Shown piece after piece: positions 1-12,521 of a DNA stretch of 64,000 nt (positions are counted from its first letter, which is position 1; every line of letters starts with the position of its first letter). The DNA is taken from positions 620,001 through 684,000 of the forward strand of contig NW_026516205.1 of the NCBI RefSeq assembly GCF_025602895.1. Direction: 5' to 3'. Made by a program: the position numbers and the translations under genes. Under the pieces are notes generated by a model. The model was not told the DNA's origin. It did not search any database and worked only from the letters and a program-made list of their open reading frames with translations. This DNA comes from Polychytrium aggregatum (taxonomy: Eukaryota; Chytridiomycota; Chytridiomycetes; Polychytriales).

Positions 1-3000
1 AGGCCGAGTCCTCTCTGCCATTCGCAAGGCCCGAGGACTCGTGATCCGCAACGACTCGCCCATCACAGCGGTGCTGTATCTCGAAGGCGGGTATTTCCTC
101 GCCGCCGTGATCAACAAAGACGGCGAGACCGAGGTGCGGGCCCTCAAGTTCGAGGAGCCTGACAAAAGCCGGTAAGAAAATGGAGGAAGTCCACCGACAC
201 CCGATATGACAGTACCACAAACACACTTGGTCTTGGTGACATTTGGTGCCCTTGCGGACAAGCAGTACAAGTCTGCCACCCGCTTCGACAACCGAATCAA
301 CGGAATTACCGCCATTGACAATGGTGTGGACGTGACTCGGCAGCGAGACACATACGCCGGACTGACAGACTTCTCCACTGCGACGGTGGTTTGTAGGCTC
401 TTGATGATCTACAAATGCAAGATTGTCTTCATGCGGCTGAGCGCATCGAGAAAATACCTCCTGCTCGGTGCTGAAGATGGAATGACTGCCATCCGCAAGT
501 TCTCCATCAAAGACGTCACCCTGCATAAATGGATAGCGGGCCACGAGACCTACGAGCACTACTCGGACGAGTACGCCATCTACCTCGAATCCGATGAAGG
601 CCAGCTCGAAAACTTTCCCGGACAGGCCTGGATCGGACATGCCCACGACTGCGACCGCGGCAAGATCGCCTCGATTTCGTTGAGCTTTGACGATTCGTTC
701 ATGTGTAGCAGCGGGCATGACGGTGGCTTGCTCGTGTGGAACATTGCGATGGAGATCAACCACCAGCCGCCAGGTAGGACGAGCGGAGGCTCCGAGGGGC
801 ACGGCAACTCAAATCTGTTTAGACTGGCCGGTCGCTGTATAGCCCACTCAGCTCTCTACCAATGATGCACGCATCTCCGAGACACCTGATTCGCTACATT
901 CCAGATGCCGACGCACGACTGACTGGCATGCCGGGTGTCTTACTGGAGTAGAGATTCCTCAGAATCTGCTTGAAAAAGAAGATATGGAGCCAGTAGCGGA
1001 CATCACCGACATTCACAAGTACAGCATCCAAGAAGCAAAGATCAAATCCGAGCACGATCGTGAGCGAGAGGAGGCCGAGATCAAGAAGCAGGTCTGTGCT
1101 GAGCGCAGTATTGCTCGTCGATGCCCAGCCGACGAGCGAGAATGGTGTGGCGCCGAACATACATGAGTGGCTGATGGCCTTCGATGCTCCGTGCAGATTA
1201 CCCGTAACTTGATCCATGAACTGCGACTGGAGTTTCTGCGGCTGCTCGCCGAGAACGACAAATCGCCCAGCAAAATACCCCACGATCATATCATAGTCGA
1301 TCCCAATCTGAGGACCGCAATCGGTACGTGCCTTGACGTATTTGTACTGTCGGAGTGCGATTCCGAGGACTGCCATCCTCGCTCACGACCGATATTCGCT
1401 CTACGAACGAACAGAGAAGCGAACCGAGGAGAGAATCGAGATGTGTAAGAAGGAGCTTGCGTGGACCTCTGAGCGAGAGCAAATCCGGCTGGACAAGCTG
1501 AAGAAAAAGTTCCTTGACGATCTCCAAACCGAGAGGATCGTCATCAAGGCTTTCAAGGTGCGCAGGGTCAGCGATACTGTCACGGAGTTCACTTCCGCGG
1601 TCGTCGCCCCGGCTCAAGACTAACATGAACCACATGTCTCCGCCCAGCTCAACACGTCTGTGTCAACATTTAGAACCAACAGGGCTGATAATCTGATGGA
1701 TCTGAAGCTGGACACAGCCACAAACAACGAAAAGCTTGGAGGTGTCCAAAGCACGACAGCACAGGTTTGTTTGTTAGACCTTACCATTTCTCTCGGGGGA
1801 GGTGTGTGCTTGGAGCGCATCGGGGGGGGGCTTGTATGTCTGCATCTTGCTTGTTGAAGCACGGCATTGTCCCACGCTGCCGAGCGACGGTGAAGCAGAG
1901 GACTGAGTTGAGCGACAAAGACGCATACACTCATTGCCCAGATGCTGATTCGATCGCGTCCATGGGTGATTGTATTTGTCCTATGGCTTACAGACTAAGG
2001 CATCGACCCAAGCCCAAGACAAAGGAAATGTTGTCCAAGGAGAGAAGAAGGGTGCCACAAAGAGCCAACGTGGACCAAAGGTGGGTCGGATCACTGGGAT
2101 TTTCCAGGCTGGTTATGTCGGTACGATACACTCTCGGGTTGTCATCGGCCACCTGACTCGCTGTGGTCACAGGATATGGACTCCAAGAGCAAGCTGGAGG
2201 CTCGGAAACAACTTCGTGCACAACGCCTGGAGCTTTGGAAGGAGTTGATGGAGTCCAAGCCTGACGACAAATACGAAGATCCACGCGATGTCGCAGCCAT
2301 CCGGTATGCAGAAACACACATGGGCGACTACAAGCTCAAGACGGGCGAAAAGTACATTGTGCCCGAAAGCGAGCGAGTTGATGCAGACAAGAAGAAGCGA
2401 CAGGCATTGCTGTTGAGACAGAGCATCTATTCGCTGAAAGAGGTATCCAAACAGCAATCTTGCGAGCTGAACGAGACCAAGGGATCGTCGTGCATGGCTA
2501 CTGGCGCTTGTCCGGCGCTAGGTGGACACTGTTCGCGTGCGTAGTGATGCGACTAACCCAGTCTCTTGACGGCGAATCTCATTATTTCACGACTCTCTAT
2601 ACCACAACAAGCAATTCAACAAACATGTGCTGAGACTACGGGACAGGAAAAGCCATCTCGTAAAGCTCTTCAACCGATACAACAGCTCAATCACGCAAAT
2701 TAACGGAGAGCTGCGTAACCTCGGAGAAACCCCGAACGACAAGTTGTGGACCCCGAATATGGAGGTATGGTCACCCAACATGAGGCCGTGGGCACATGTA
2801 GAGTCAATAGCATACAAAGGGCGTTGCGATCGTTGTTACACGCCTCGCTACAGGGGCTGCACGATCGCTCAAGCTGCCCTCTTGAAGCACGATCGGATCT
2901 GACAGCCCCGGCTTCTAATCCTCAGTCATCGGCATATCCCGAGAATCGCTACACCGTTACCTCCGAGGACATTGTCCAGTTCGAGCAGGATGAGCAAGAG

Positions 3001-6000
3001 GCAGCCAAGCGAAAGGCTGGCGAGTCCAAAGGTGGCGGTGAAGAGAACATCTTCGGAACTGGCACTGCCGCACCGGCCAAAGATCCCACGCCGGTTCCCC
3101 CTGCCACGGACCCACCCACGACCTCGCAGTCAAGTCGTCCAACGAGCTCCAGTCGCTCTCAGCAGCGATCTGCAGAATCGCAGAACACGTCCGGCCTCAA
3201 AACCTCGCGCCCCAATACTGCCGGAAGTCAGAAAACCACAAGCAGTGGCCGATCTGGCAGCGCCAAGAGCAATGCGGGCCGGTCCAACTTGGAGATCCTG
3301 CAGCGAGACGTCCGACGAAGGATCCTAAAGTATAAGAAAGAGCGAATCAAGAAGGTACGCCAGATCGATTGGCTGGACTGCAGTGCTATGCATAGCCACC
3401 CTCTGGTCCGGTCTGGCGGGTTGAACACTCCTGCTCCTGCAAGGATGGTATTGATAGCGTGTGTCTTGTCGGTACTGATCTGGGCGTGCGTAATTAGGCA
3501 ATGGAGTTGTACATCAAAGAATTCGACCTGACAGTGGATGCTCTCGCCAAAGAGCGCATCATCCTGGAAGGAGGTAAGACTGTTCCCCCGAAACCGTCCG
3601 GAGTGGCTCGCTGCCGCGAGTGACACTGTGCACTGACCGATCGCTGTCTCTCTGAATAGATGTCAAATCGGCCGATATTCGGCTTTTGCTGCTGTACAAG
3701 GAGTGGGCGCTGCTGAAGGAATTCGAGAAGCATGACAATTTTCTGGCGGACAAGCGGGCCACCAAGCGACTGGAGAAGGGTGAGATTGATAGCAAGGTAG
3801 GGCGGCAAAGTCATCACCCCGTACAATTGGCGGCCAATGCATCGTAAAAGGCAATATGCTCACGAGGTGATTCGCCCCGCTGCCAAACCCAAATAGATCA
3901 GCGAGTGCCAAGAAAAACTGAACAGCAAGAAGACCGAAATCGAGCAAGCCATCAAGCGGGAGAAGGAGATCCATGAAGAGTTTGTCAAGCTGATTGGTGA
4001 GAACAACAAGCACGAGGAATTTCTCACCAAAATCTTCAAGAAGAAAATCAAACGATCCAAGGCAAGTAAAAAGATGGAGCCTGCGGTGTGCTGCCAACCG
4101 CTTTGCCACGCCATGAGTGCTGAACGCGGATCCTGTCAATCCAGAAAAAGATCAAGACCGACGGCGAAGACGGCGAAAACAACGAGGAGAATGAAAGCGA
4201 GGAGGACGAGGAGGATGACGACGACATGGACTCGTATGACAGTGCCGACGACGACAGCGACAGCGAGGGCGAGGGTGCAGAGGAATGTCCGCCTGACTAT
4301 GATCAGGGCCATTTCAACAAGATCCTGACGCTGCGCGAGCGGCGCCTCGACCAAGAAGATGCCCTAGCTGAGATACAGAAGGCAATTGAGGTAAGGCAGC
4401 AGGCAGTGGCAACAGCAAACGACAGCAGGCAGCAGTAAGCGACAGCAGCCAGCAGCGACAGCTTCCGCCGGTTCTTCTAGTTCTTCTGGCTTCTTTGATC
4501 CATGTGGTGATTTCCAAGGCACATGGCCGCACGATTGGGCCACAGACACTTGTCATGAGTGCGCTGTTCTGACAACACAACGCGACGGATCGTAGGCAAT
4601 CAAAAAAGAGAACGACTCGCTGCTGAAGAAAGAAAAGACCATCGATGCCGCACTCAAGAGCACCGAGAACGAGATCCAGGAGTTTCAGACACAGAAACAG
4701 CAGAAACTCAACGAACTTGATGTCGTGGTATGTCCAATCAGTCGGGCTGAACACAGGTTGGCCCGTCGAACCTGAAACACCCCCACACTCCATACTCCAG
4801 TGCTAGTGCTAGTGCTAGTGCTAGTGCTAGTGCTAGTGCTAGTGCTAGTGCTAGTGCAGCGATGTGGTCGGTGTCGTGCTGGTCCGGCCGCCTCACTCTT
4901 CTCTCCACAAATGCACCCGCAGATACCGCTGCGACTGCATCAGATCCAGATGCTGGAACAGAACGCCATTCCCACCGATTTCTCGCCGGCCTTGGTGTTT
5001 CTGGGAGAGGGGCTGGTCAAACTCAAGAATCGCATTCGCGAGCTGCAACAGGTACGGGCGAGCACTGCCGAAAACATCCCACCAGCCGAGTACAGAGTAC
5101 CGAGTTGCTCAGGATGGAGCCCGCAGTTTTGAGCACAGCTAGGCGCTGCCTTCGTGAAAGTGACACGTTTTCGGACAATCCAGGAAAAGAATGACATCAA
5201 GAAGAGCCACAAAGAGCTCAAGAAGATGCACGTCAGTCTCCACAAGAGCCGAAAGGAGAAGCTGTTCAAGGTGAGTCGGTCGATTGGTTCGTTGGCTGTG
5301 TTCGACTGGAGGGGTTGCAAACGCTTAGGCGGCACGGCGACGGACACTGATAGCGAATGCGCCCATCCTTCGTGTATGCAGCTGCAAGAGCTCGAGGCCC
5401 GAGCACATGATGTGCAGATGCTCAAGTTTGGACAGACGATCGATCTCGAGAAGCTTGAGCGAATGGGTGTGAATCGCAGCGCAGACGAACTCCGGGAAAA
5501 GCTGCAGAAGGAGGACAACATACGCTCCAAGGAGCTTGGCGACTGGGATGTATGTTTTGCTCGATGCTGGGGGGGGGGCGGGATCGCGGACGATGGACAC
5601 ATGATGGCTCTCATCGGGGGCCAGTACTTTGGCTGCTCCAGAACCGCGAGGACGCTTGGAGATATACACTCACTTCTTTGTCAATTAGCTCCGGATCGGT
5701 CACCTGAAGGAGACACTTACCGATGTGACCAAGGATAACACCACACGGCTGGAGCATCTGGTCGGACTCTCCGAGTCCCGGCAGCAGCTCGAAGATGCGC
5801 TCAACACCAGCCAGTCGTCCGTGGTATGTGTCGATCGTATGGCTGCAGCGCCTGAGGCGATTCGTCCATCTGCTAACCCGCAGGCTTGGCTCCACCACCA
5901 GACGGCCGAGTACTCTGGGCCCCTCCAGAAGGATGTCATCGAGCGACGCAAGCTGATCAAGTTGGTGCAGGCGCAGGAGCAGGAGATTGGGCGCTTGAAG

Positions 6001-6093
6001 CAGGAGATCGAGGTGCTGATCCGCAAGCCGCTGAGGCAATTGCCGCCTGTGCGCTATCCCGTCGAGCAGCACGGTGCCGCCCAAGACGAGTAG
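1..6093 (+). CDS. CFAP44: CFAP44 (FAP44), axonemal tether protein, 5' partial
   Basis: Cilia- and flagella-associated protein 44, which in other flagellates tethers the inner dynein arm f motor head to the axoneme. The start lies outside the window. Exons read by eye: 1-171 and 397-773 hold WD-repeat sequence (for example a GHDGGLLVWN blade); 949-1091 holds DITDIHKYSIQEAK; from 2170 the family signature DPRDVAAI...MGDYKLK; near 4150-4390 an acidic linker followed by the hallmark CPPDYDQGHFNKILTLRERR; the rest, to LRQLPPVRYP and the stop at 6091-6093, is coiled coil. At least 15 introns are needed; one near 4062 appears to use a GC donor (GCAAGT), and one has a hexamer repeat before its acceptor. 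The conserved order WD domain, KxEARK helix, acidic CPP motif and coiled coil makes the family call firm over FAP43. The gene implies a motile zoospore. Exact limits of several middle exons (1300-2170, 4750-5150) are uncertain. Confidence 0.9.
4801..4854 (+). repeat. (TGCTAG)9 hexamer microsatellite in a CFAP44 intron
   Basis: Nine perfect copies of TGCTAG run up to a final TGCAG, immediately inside the 3' part of a CFAP44 intron. Every unit ends in TAG, so each is a possible acceptor-like trinucleotide. Confidence 0.95.
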
Positions 6094-6899
6094 CGGGATG
6101 GGCTGGGAAGGGCAGGCGCTCCGGCCATGTTGCCTTGGTCTTCTGGGATGTGGGCCTCTGTGTGCCAATGGCTTGAATGACTGAGGGTGTTTGCAGATGG
6201 GCATAGATTCGGGCTGGGCAAACGAACACTGTTCATGAAGCACAACACATTTCATCGACTCGCATCGCGAGCGCCACAGAGCATCAGCCCCCATCAGGGG
6301 TTCTCGCCGTGCCAATATGCAATCTCGCTGCGTCCCGCTGCTTTCTGCCATGCACTTCCTCCCAGTGCCCGTCTGCTGCTCTGTTTCGCAGAAGCAAACC
6401 TCGCTGGTGGGAAAGCAACCTGTGGCTGAGCACGTTCCACCCGCTATTGGCTGCGGCAGCTCCCCCTCGCAATTCAAAAGCCGCCGCCATTTGTCGCCAG
6501 CGCGACCCTATCAGCCCCCCCCCCGCAACCCAGTCGATCCGTGCACACCCGCACGTCCAGCAGCACGACGACGACAACTCCAGCCTCGACCAGCCATTGG
6601 ACCCGGCAACTCTGACCTCCGCTGCCTCCCAGCCCAGGTAGGTCATTCTCGAACGAAGCTTCTGCCCAGCGTGCGTCGCCTGCAGTCGCTGTTTGGCCTC
6701 GACGCTGGCGACCCTGGGCACCGCTGAATGGCCAAGCAGCAAGGCCAGGATGGGGGAATTCCAGGGTGCCATTCGGCCTGATGCGGCTCGGAGGATATAT
6801 TGACGCCCGGTGGATGTCGATTGCGAGCTCCGGGCTAACAACGGCGGGTTCCCTCCTCCGGCCATCATCCAGCACACATCCCAAGCCCCAACCCCGAGC
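6094..6899. other. intergenic gap, CFAP44 3' flank and promoter of the F-box gene
   Basis: About 800 bp between two genes in the same direction. It holds the CFAP44 3' UTR and the promoter of the downstream F-box gene. A run of ten C lies near 6514-6523 and the stretch is C-rich up to the ATG. An in-frame upstream ATG at 6810 would extend the F-box protein by 30 residues. No separate gene is seen. Confidence 0.6.
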
Positions 6900-9800
6900 A
6901 TGAGCTCGCTCTCCTCACCCCGGATGGATGACGGCCTGCCGCCTCTCCCGCCAGATACCCTATCTCAGATGCAGGTTGGCCGCCCCGGCTCCGGCAATCG
7001 CAAGCTACGCTACAAGCTGCTCGATCCTTCCGCATGCTATATCAAGCTGCTTCCGGAGGAGCTTCTGATCGTAGTCTTTGCCCTCCTCGGACCCGAGTCG
7101 CTGGTATGGATTCTTGGATACTTGGCAACGGACTCTCGATGGCTCTTGTTGGGGCAGTGCGCCCTGTCGGTCTCCTCCGCCTTCCTGCAGGCGGCACCCA
7201 CTTGCTGGGGGGGGGGAGGGTTAATGGTTGGCTGGCTCGCTGGCAGGATGGCTTGGTGTGGATTGCTTTCGCTGACGGACGGATCGGCTCCATCCAATCC
7301 CGCGGTCGGCTGGTCGGATTGGCAACCAACCACCCAGCCCATCCTCGAACGGGTCTGCAAGCTGTGGTATCATGTTCTCAAGGACGACAGTCTGTGGCGC
7401 TCAGCGCTGCGGGTATACTTTGGATCCCTGCCATTGAGGTTTGTTTGGTCCACGCAAGCTTGCTCAGTCCGAGCATATGCGTATGCGTATGCGTATGCGT
7501 ACTGCGAGCATGCGGCTCATGGATGGAGGGGGGGGTCAACCCGCCAGCTCCGTCGAGTCTCGCCACCGTTCGAGACTGTGAGGCTGCGCTGTGGGCACCC
7601 ATGTAATCATGCACGTTTACGCCCACCAGACGACTGACCACCGAAAGCTGGAAGAAGGAGCTGATCCAGCGGCTATCTCTGATCCGGTTAGTGACCCACA
7701 ATGACCCTGTCTTGCGGAACTGGAGCGACTTGATTTCTAGCATCGGAGAACTGACGGCTTAGTGCCCATCTACCACACGCCCCATCTACCACACGCCACC
7801 ATCTACCACACACCCCCATCTACCACACGCCCCCATCCGGTCGCCGTGCTTCTTATATTTCCCGACGAACGACGACTCCGGCATCGCGCAATCGTCGACG
7901 ATATACCCAGTCTATGGAAGCGCGGTAAGGTCGGCGCCAATTTCTTTGGCGAGATCGGAACGATCGACTCGGCCTATATGGACTCGACATACTCCAAGAT
8001 CATCATCGGCTCGGCAGCAACCGGAATGGCATCGATTTTCGATCCAGTCACGGGCCAGATGGAGAAAGACATGATCAAAATCAACCCGGCTGACTTTTTC
8101 ACCCCGATCGGCGCCATGCACATCCAGAGGTGAGAAGATGCAGCCGCCTGATTTTAGCCCCGGACGAGTACATGCAGTGAAGCGGCGTGTGCGTGCGCAT
8201 GTGAGGGGGAAGCAAGTAACGTGGTTTTGAAGGCAATGTCCAACTCGTCGGATTTGGAATGTGCATCCGAATTCCGACCAGCTGTGGTTCGATGTCTGCG
8301 ACTCGATGCGCGCGATCGCGGCCGCCTAATGACTGTGTTGCTTGGTGGCTTTTCCAGGAAGCGCATCGTGTTCGGTACAGAAAGAGGCCGAATCGCTGTC
8401 AAAAGCCATCTCAGCGATCGAGGCGGGGCCGTATCAGACTGGTTCCGTGGCGTGCACAACGGCGCGGTGACCTTTGTTCGCTGCTTGGCCGGTTCGGACG
8501 ATGCCGTGGTCAGCGCCGGGGCCGACCAGACCGTGAAGCTGTGGAGCATCCGCCAGCGCCGCTGCATTCGGACACTTTTGGGTAAGAAATCCGTTTGTGC
8601 AGCAGCGCCAGCTACTCGTGCGGGGATCACCATGGATTGGGCAGGCCAGCGGACTATCCGTAAACCTACACTTGATCTTGCACCGCGATTGTCGACAATT
8701 GTCGTTGACTGAAACGCCCCGCCCGCTGTCTGTCTGTCTCTCTGTCTGTCTGTATCTACGTCGGTCACGTACATCAGCGGCCGAACCCATCGTTTCGGTC
8801 GAGTTTGACGACAACCTGCACATCCTGGTCGGGACTCAGCACGGCAAGCTCCACGTCTGGGATATCGACGCCGACGCCATAGTCAAGACCGAGTCAGGTC
8901 CGCACATCCCGCCAAGTCGCACGTTCGACCTGCTGCAGCTCGGAACCATCGGCCCCACGCGAGATGTCCCGGTCGAGAGGATTCTGTACGATCCGACTCT
9001 GCCGATTGCAATCGTGTTCACCAACCAGCGCGGCCCCGAGAGCATCTACGCCATCAACATTCAAACGGGGGAGCGCCGGTTCACCTTCAGCACCGAATCG
9101 TCCGAATATGGGCTCACGACCGCCGTCGCCTGGGACCGCCAGAGCTGTCGGCGTGCCGACAACCAGAAGGAAACCTCGCTCCTCGTCGTCGGGGATGAGA
9201 ACGGGTGGGTGCGCATGTGGGAGCTGCCCGACCCCTCTGCCGAAGACAGTCCAGGGGTCCTCCAGCCCATTCGGTCCAAGTGGTGCTACCGCAAACCGGT
9301 TGTCCAGGTGTATCTGGACAACCTGAAGCTCGTCGTGGCCTCGGCCGAAGGCAGCATCGAAATCATGGACGCGGTCTCCTGGAGCAGCATCCAGATGCTC
9401 AACTTCCGGCCGCGGCCCAGTCGCCGCTTTGCGACCGACAGCATCAGCCGACTGTGGGTCACGTCGTCGCGCCTGGTCTTTGCCCGCAGCGGACAGGTCC
9501 GGGTATTTAACGTCGATCCGGCTGCAATTGCCGCGGCTAAGGGCAAGCAAAAATCCCGGACAAAGCAGCTGCCGATCACGGACGGGAGTGTCTCCAAGAA
9601 GAGCCTCCAGCGCGGTGGCCGCAGCGTGACACACTCCGAGATCCGCGATGAGATCGAAGAGGCCCACATCGAGCGCGAGCACCAGCGACGAGCTGTCGAC
9701 CAGCGCCTCCGGATGGAGCAGCGCTTCAACGGCACGCTTGCCCAGGGAACCGATCTGACAGAAGATGAGCTGCTGCGCCTCACCTTGTTGATGTCCATGG

Positions 9801-10474
9801 ACGAGCGACAGACGCACGAGCACCACGATGGCGATCTCACGTCGGCCCTGGAGATGTCGCTCGCCGAGTACCAGGGTCTGCGGGAGCAAGAATCGAGCTC
9901 GATGGACGGCTCGCAGCCCCTCCAGTCTCCTCGACTATCGCCTCTGCACATCCCAGAGGGTCTCGATCTGGGGCAGCCTGTGATCTCGGACAGTGCATCA
10001 AGTAGTTCGTCGCAGCGCGGCCCAAGTAGCAGCCGACGCCGGCACCGCGACAGCTTTGACGACGATGACGACGACGACGACGACGATGAATATGAGAACC
10101 ACGGCCGGGGCATAAACGTCTCACGACAGGAGCGACTCGAGTACAGCCCACGAACAGACTCGTATGACTACCGGTACTGGGACAACCAGCACATTGACGA
10201 TGGCCTCGAGAACCGCGGTCGCACCACAATACGCATGTCGGGTGCACGCAGCAGCAGCAGCAAGGGAGGCAGCAGCGCGGCCAGCTCGAGTCCTCGTCTG
10301 GAACCTCCTGCAGGCAGCGCCGCTGCCGATTGGTTCCGACTGAGCCCCAACCTGGTTCCGAGCTCGCCACGATCCGCGTCGCACATCCAGGTGGTCTCGC
10401 CAAGACAGCAGCAGCAGCAGACCGAGGACGAGGAGCTGCGGTACGTGCTGGAGCTCAGCATGCGAGAGTACTAG
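6900..10474 (+). CDS. F-box/WD40 protein with three C-terminal UIMs (Ufo1-like)
   Basis: Likely substrate receptor of an SCF ubiquitin ligase. After splicing, an F-box reads LPEELLIVVFALLGPESL then ILERVCKLWYHVLKDDSLW (exons about 6900-7101 and 7339-7438). WD40-like blades follow (exon ending 8131; 8358-8581 with SAGADQTVKLWSI; 8776 onward with GTQHGKLHVWDID and later ENGWVRMWELP). The long last exon ends with an acidic/Ser-rich tail and three UIM-like helices: EDELLRLTLLMSMDE, DLTSALEMSLAEY and, at the very end, EDEELRYVLELSMREY. F-box, WD40 and repeated UIMs together occur in Saccharomyces Ufo1, whose UIMs promote its own turnover; the same role here is inference. Introns contain tandem repeats (TGCGTA near 7478, a 15-17-bp CATCTACCACACGCC unit at 7765-7840, TCTG near 8735). 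The start could be 6810 in frame; 6900 is chosen because the F-box lies soon after it. Confidence 0.8.
7765..7840 (+). repeat. tandem ~16-bp repeat (CATCTACCACACGCC) in intron
   Basis: About five imperfect copies of CCATCTACCACACGCC lie in an intron of the F-box gene just upstream of the exon that begins near 7860. Confidence 0.85.
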
Positions 10475-11442
10475 CGGAATATGGCCGAAGGCTCTACGCT
10501 CCCGTTGATGTCCCGATCGTCACTATGACCAAACCAAATGCCGGCCAGCAATCGCACGTGCGATGACTGATCATGTCGAGCCGAGTCTTGCTGAAAGAAG
10601 CCCCGAACACCGTAATAGAAGCAATCCAAAGTGTCACTTGTCAATGAGAGAAAGGGAGGGAGAGGGAGCAGGAACGATGGTGGTAACGAAGTGACGAAAG
10701 GGCAGATGGGCGCCAGTTGGTGGCTGTTGGCTTTGGCCTCGAAGCGGGCACACCGAGAGCCCGTGTGTTCTGGATGCAAGTGTCTGTATTGGACTATGTA
10801 CAATCAGCCAAGCAGAAGATGCGCACAATGGACCTTACAGTGTCCATGGAGAGGGGGTGTGGGAAGAGGGTTCATGAGGAGAATGCCAAACACAACAGCG
10901 CGAAAGCAGATTTGGTCGATAGCAAAGCCAGACAGCGAAGCCAGACAACGAAGCCAGATATTCGCTGACAACAGCAACAGCAACGGCAACAGCAACGGCA
11001 ACATTGGCAGCGAGAGATCGATAAAGCTGCTCCCTTCTGTGCAGTAGCTGTTGGCTCGCACTGAGCCCGCCGTGTTGCTACAAGACATCACGCCGACGCT
11101 GGCTGAGTCCGACGATTGATTCGCTGGTGTCGATTACGAATGCAGGTACGGAGCATCATAATATCAGCGCGTGTCCTTGCCGATCATAGAATGGGTTCGA
11201 TAATTATCCAGTGTCTGGGCGCTGAGCCCCAGAGGCGACAGGAATTCGATTGCCCGGCGAGATTCTTTGGGAGGTTCCATGAGGCCGCGCGTTTGCAGAC
11301 TCGAATGCGACTTGCCGCACCCAAACGGATGCGATGCAGATCGAGGGGCCGGGTTGTAAGACAAAGTGGTATGCCAAGTGGTGTGCCAAGTGGTTTGCCA
11401 AGTGATGTGCCTTGTGGAGTGTCAAGCGATGCCAAAGGCTTA
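10475..11442. other. convergent 3' intergenic gap
   Basis: Lies between the 3' ends of the F-box gene (+) and the tubby-like gene (-). It has a CAACGG/CAACAG short repeat at 10973-11002 and four copies of an 11-bp unit like GTGCCAAGTGG at 11366-11412. No coding signal is convincing; probably the two 3' UTRs. Confidence 0.5.
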
Positions 11443-12521
11443 TCAAAACATCGACGATGAGGAGTGAGCGACGAGGATGCCTGTCGCTATCACGAGCTCG
11501 GCGATATGGTAGATCGAGGACGTCAGCTCGAACTGGCCCGAGCACCGGTCAAAGGTCGCCAAGGGCTGGTTGCCACACGACGCAGAGTACAGTCTGCAGA
11601 TGGCCCGGCTGCGAAGAGACTCGGTTCGCTTCCAGATATACTCGTCGTGGCCGGGGGCGACAAAGGAGAATGTGCTTGCGAACGAACTCTTTTTGATGAC
11701 TCGGACGGTCTCCTTGGTGGACGGATCGATGAGGAAGCCGCCGCTGTGGGAAAGTGTTGCGAGAGAGGAGAGAAAGGAGAGAGAGATTGAGTTCCAAATG
11801 TGCAGGGAAAGGGGCGTCAGCACAGGAAGATGCGGCGGCGATTGCGGGACAGACCTTTTGCCGAACGGCTGAGGGTCATTTTGGCCGGGGTGATACTCTT
11901 TGAATAGCACGGCGCCCTTTGGACTCGAGCGACGGAGGCGATATGTGATAGGCTTGGCCTGGAAGGTATCAAGCGGCGAGTGGGTAAGCAGGCGAGCGAA
12001 TGCCACGGGCAATGGTCCATGGGCAATGTGGAAGGTGAGGCACACAAGCCATGGAGTCAAAGTGCGAGACATGATCAGCTGCAGCAAGACACAACATGAA
12101 CGCCACATTCCCCGGACAGACATACCGGCGGATACAGCGACATGCTGTACAGTGTGTCGATGCCGTTCTCGCCGTATACGAGATGATGGCCCACAGACTC
12201 GGTTTGAACAGTCAGGACGACGGTGGCAACCAGCCCCTCCTCTTCGGAGGAGTTGGATGTGTTTGAGACAAGGGTCTGCCGCCGGTCATCGCCGGCCACC
12301 TGCTCCTCCTCGTCGTTGGGACTCAGGAAGGCGGTCTTTGGAGGGGTCAGCAGCACGGAGCATGGGCTGTGGGTGCCGGTCGAGGACGATGAGAACGGAG
12401 ACGAGGAGCGGGACCGGATGGGGCCACGGTGATGGTCGTGGTGGTGGTGGTGGTGGTGGCTCTGGGGCGGCGAGAGGGTCGATGGACGCAGGTCAAAGTG
12501 GACGACTCGGGCGGCGGACAT
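11443..12521 (-). CDS. tubby C-terminal-like domain protein, fungal unknown
   Basis: Three exons with matching phases: 12521-12126, 11958-11855 and 11743-11443, giving about 266 residues. The first exon is low-complexity with a seven-His run, then a beta-rich stretch (VATVVLTVQTESVGHHLVYG). Exons 2-3 give AKPITYRLRR...GAVLFKEYHP, then SGGFLIDPSTKETVRVIKKS, EYIWKRTES and a hydrophobic end HIAELVIATGILVAH. This order (strand pairs, Y-x-W-K-R, then a final hydrophobic helix near LVIATGLLV) resembles fungal proteins with a tubby C-terminal-like fold. Function is not known. The second donor is GTCTGT, non-consensus but also seen in a CFAP44 intron. The family call rests on pattern only. Confidence 0.55.
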
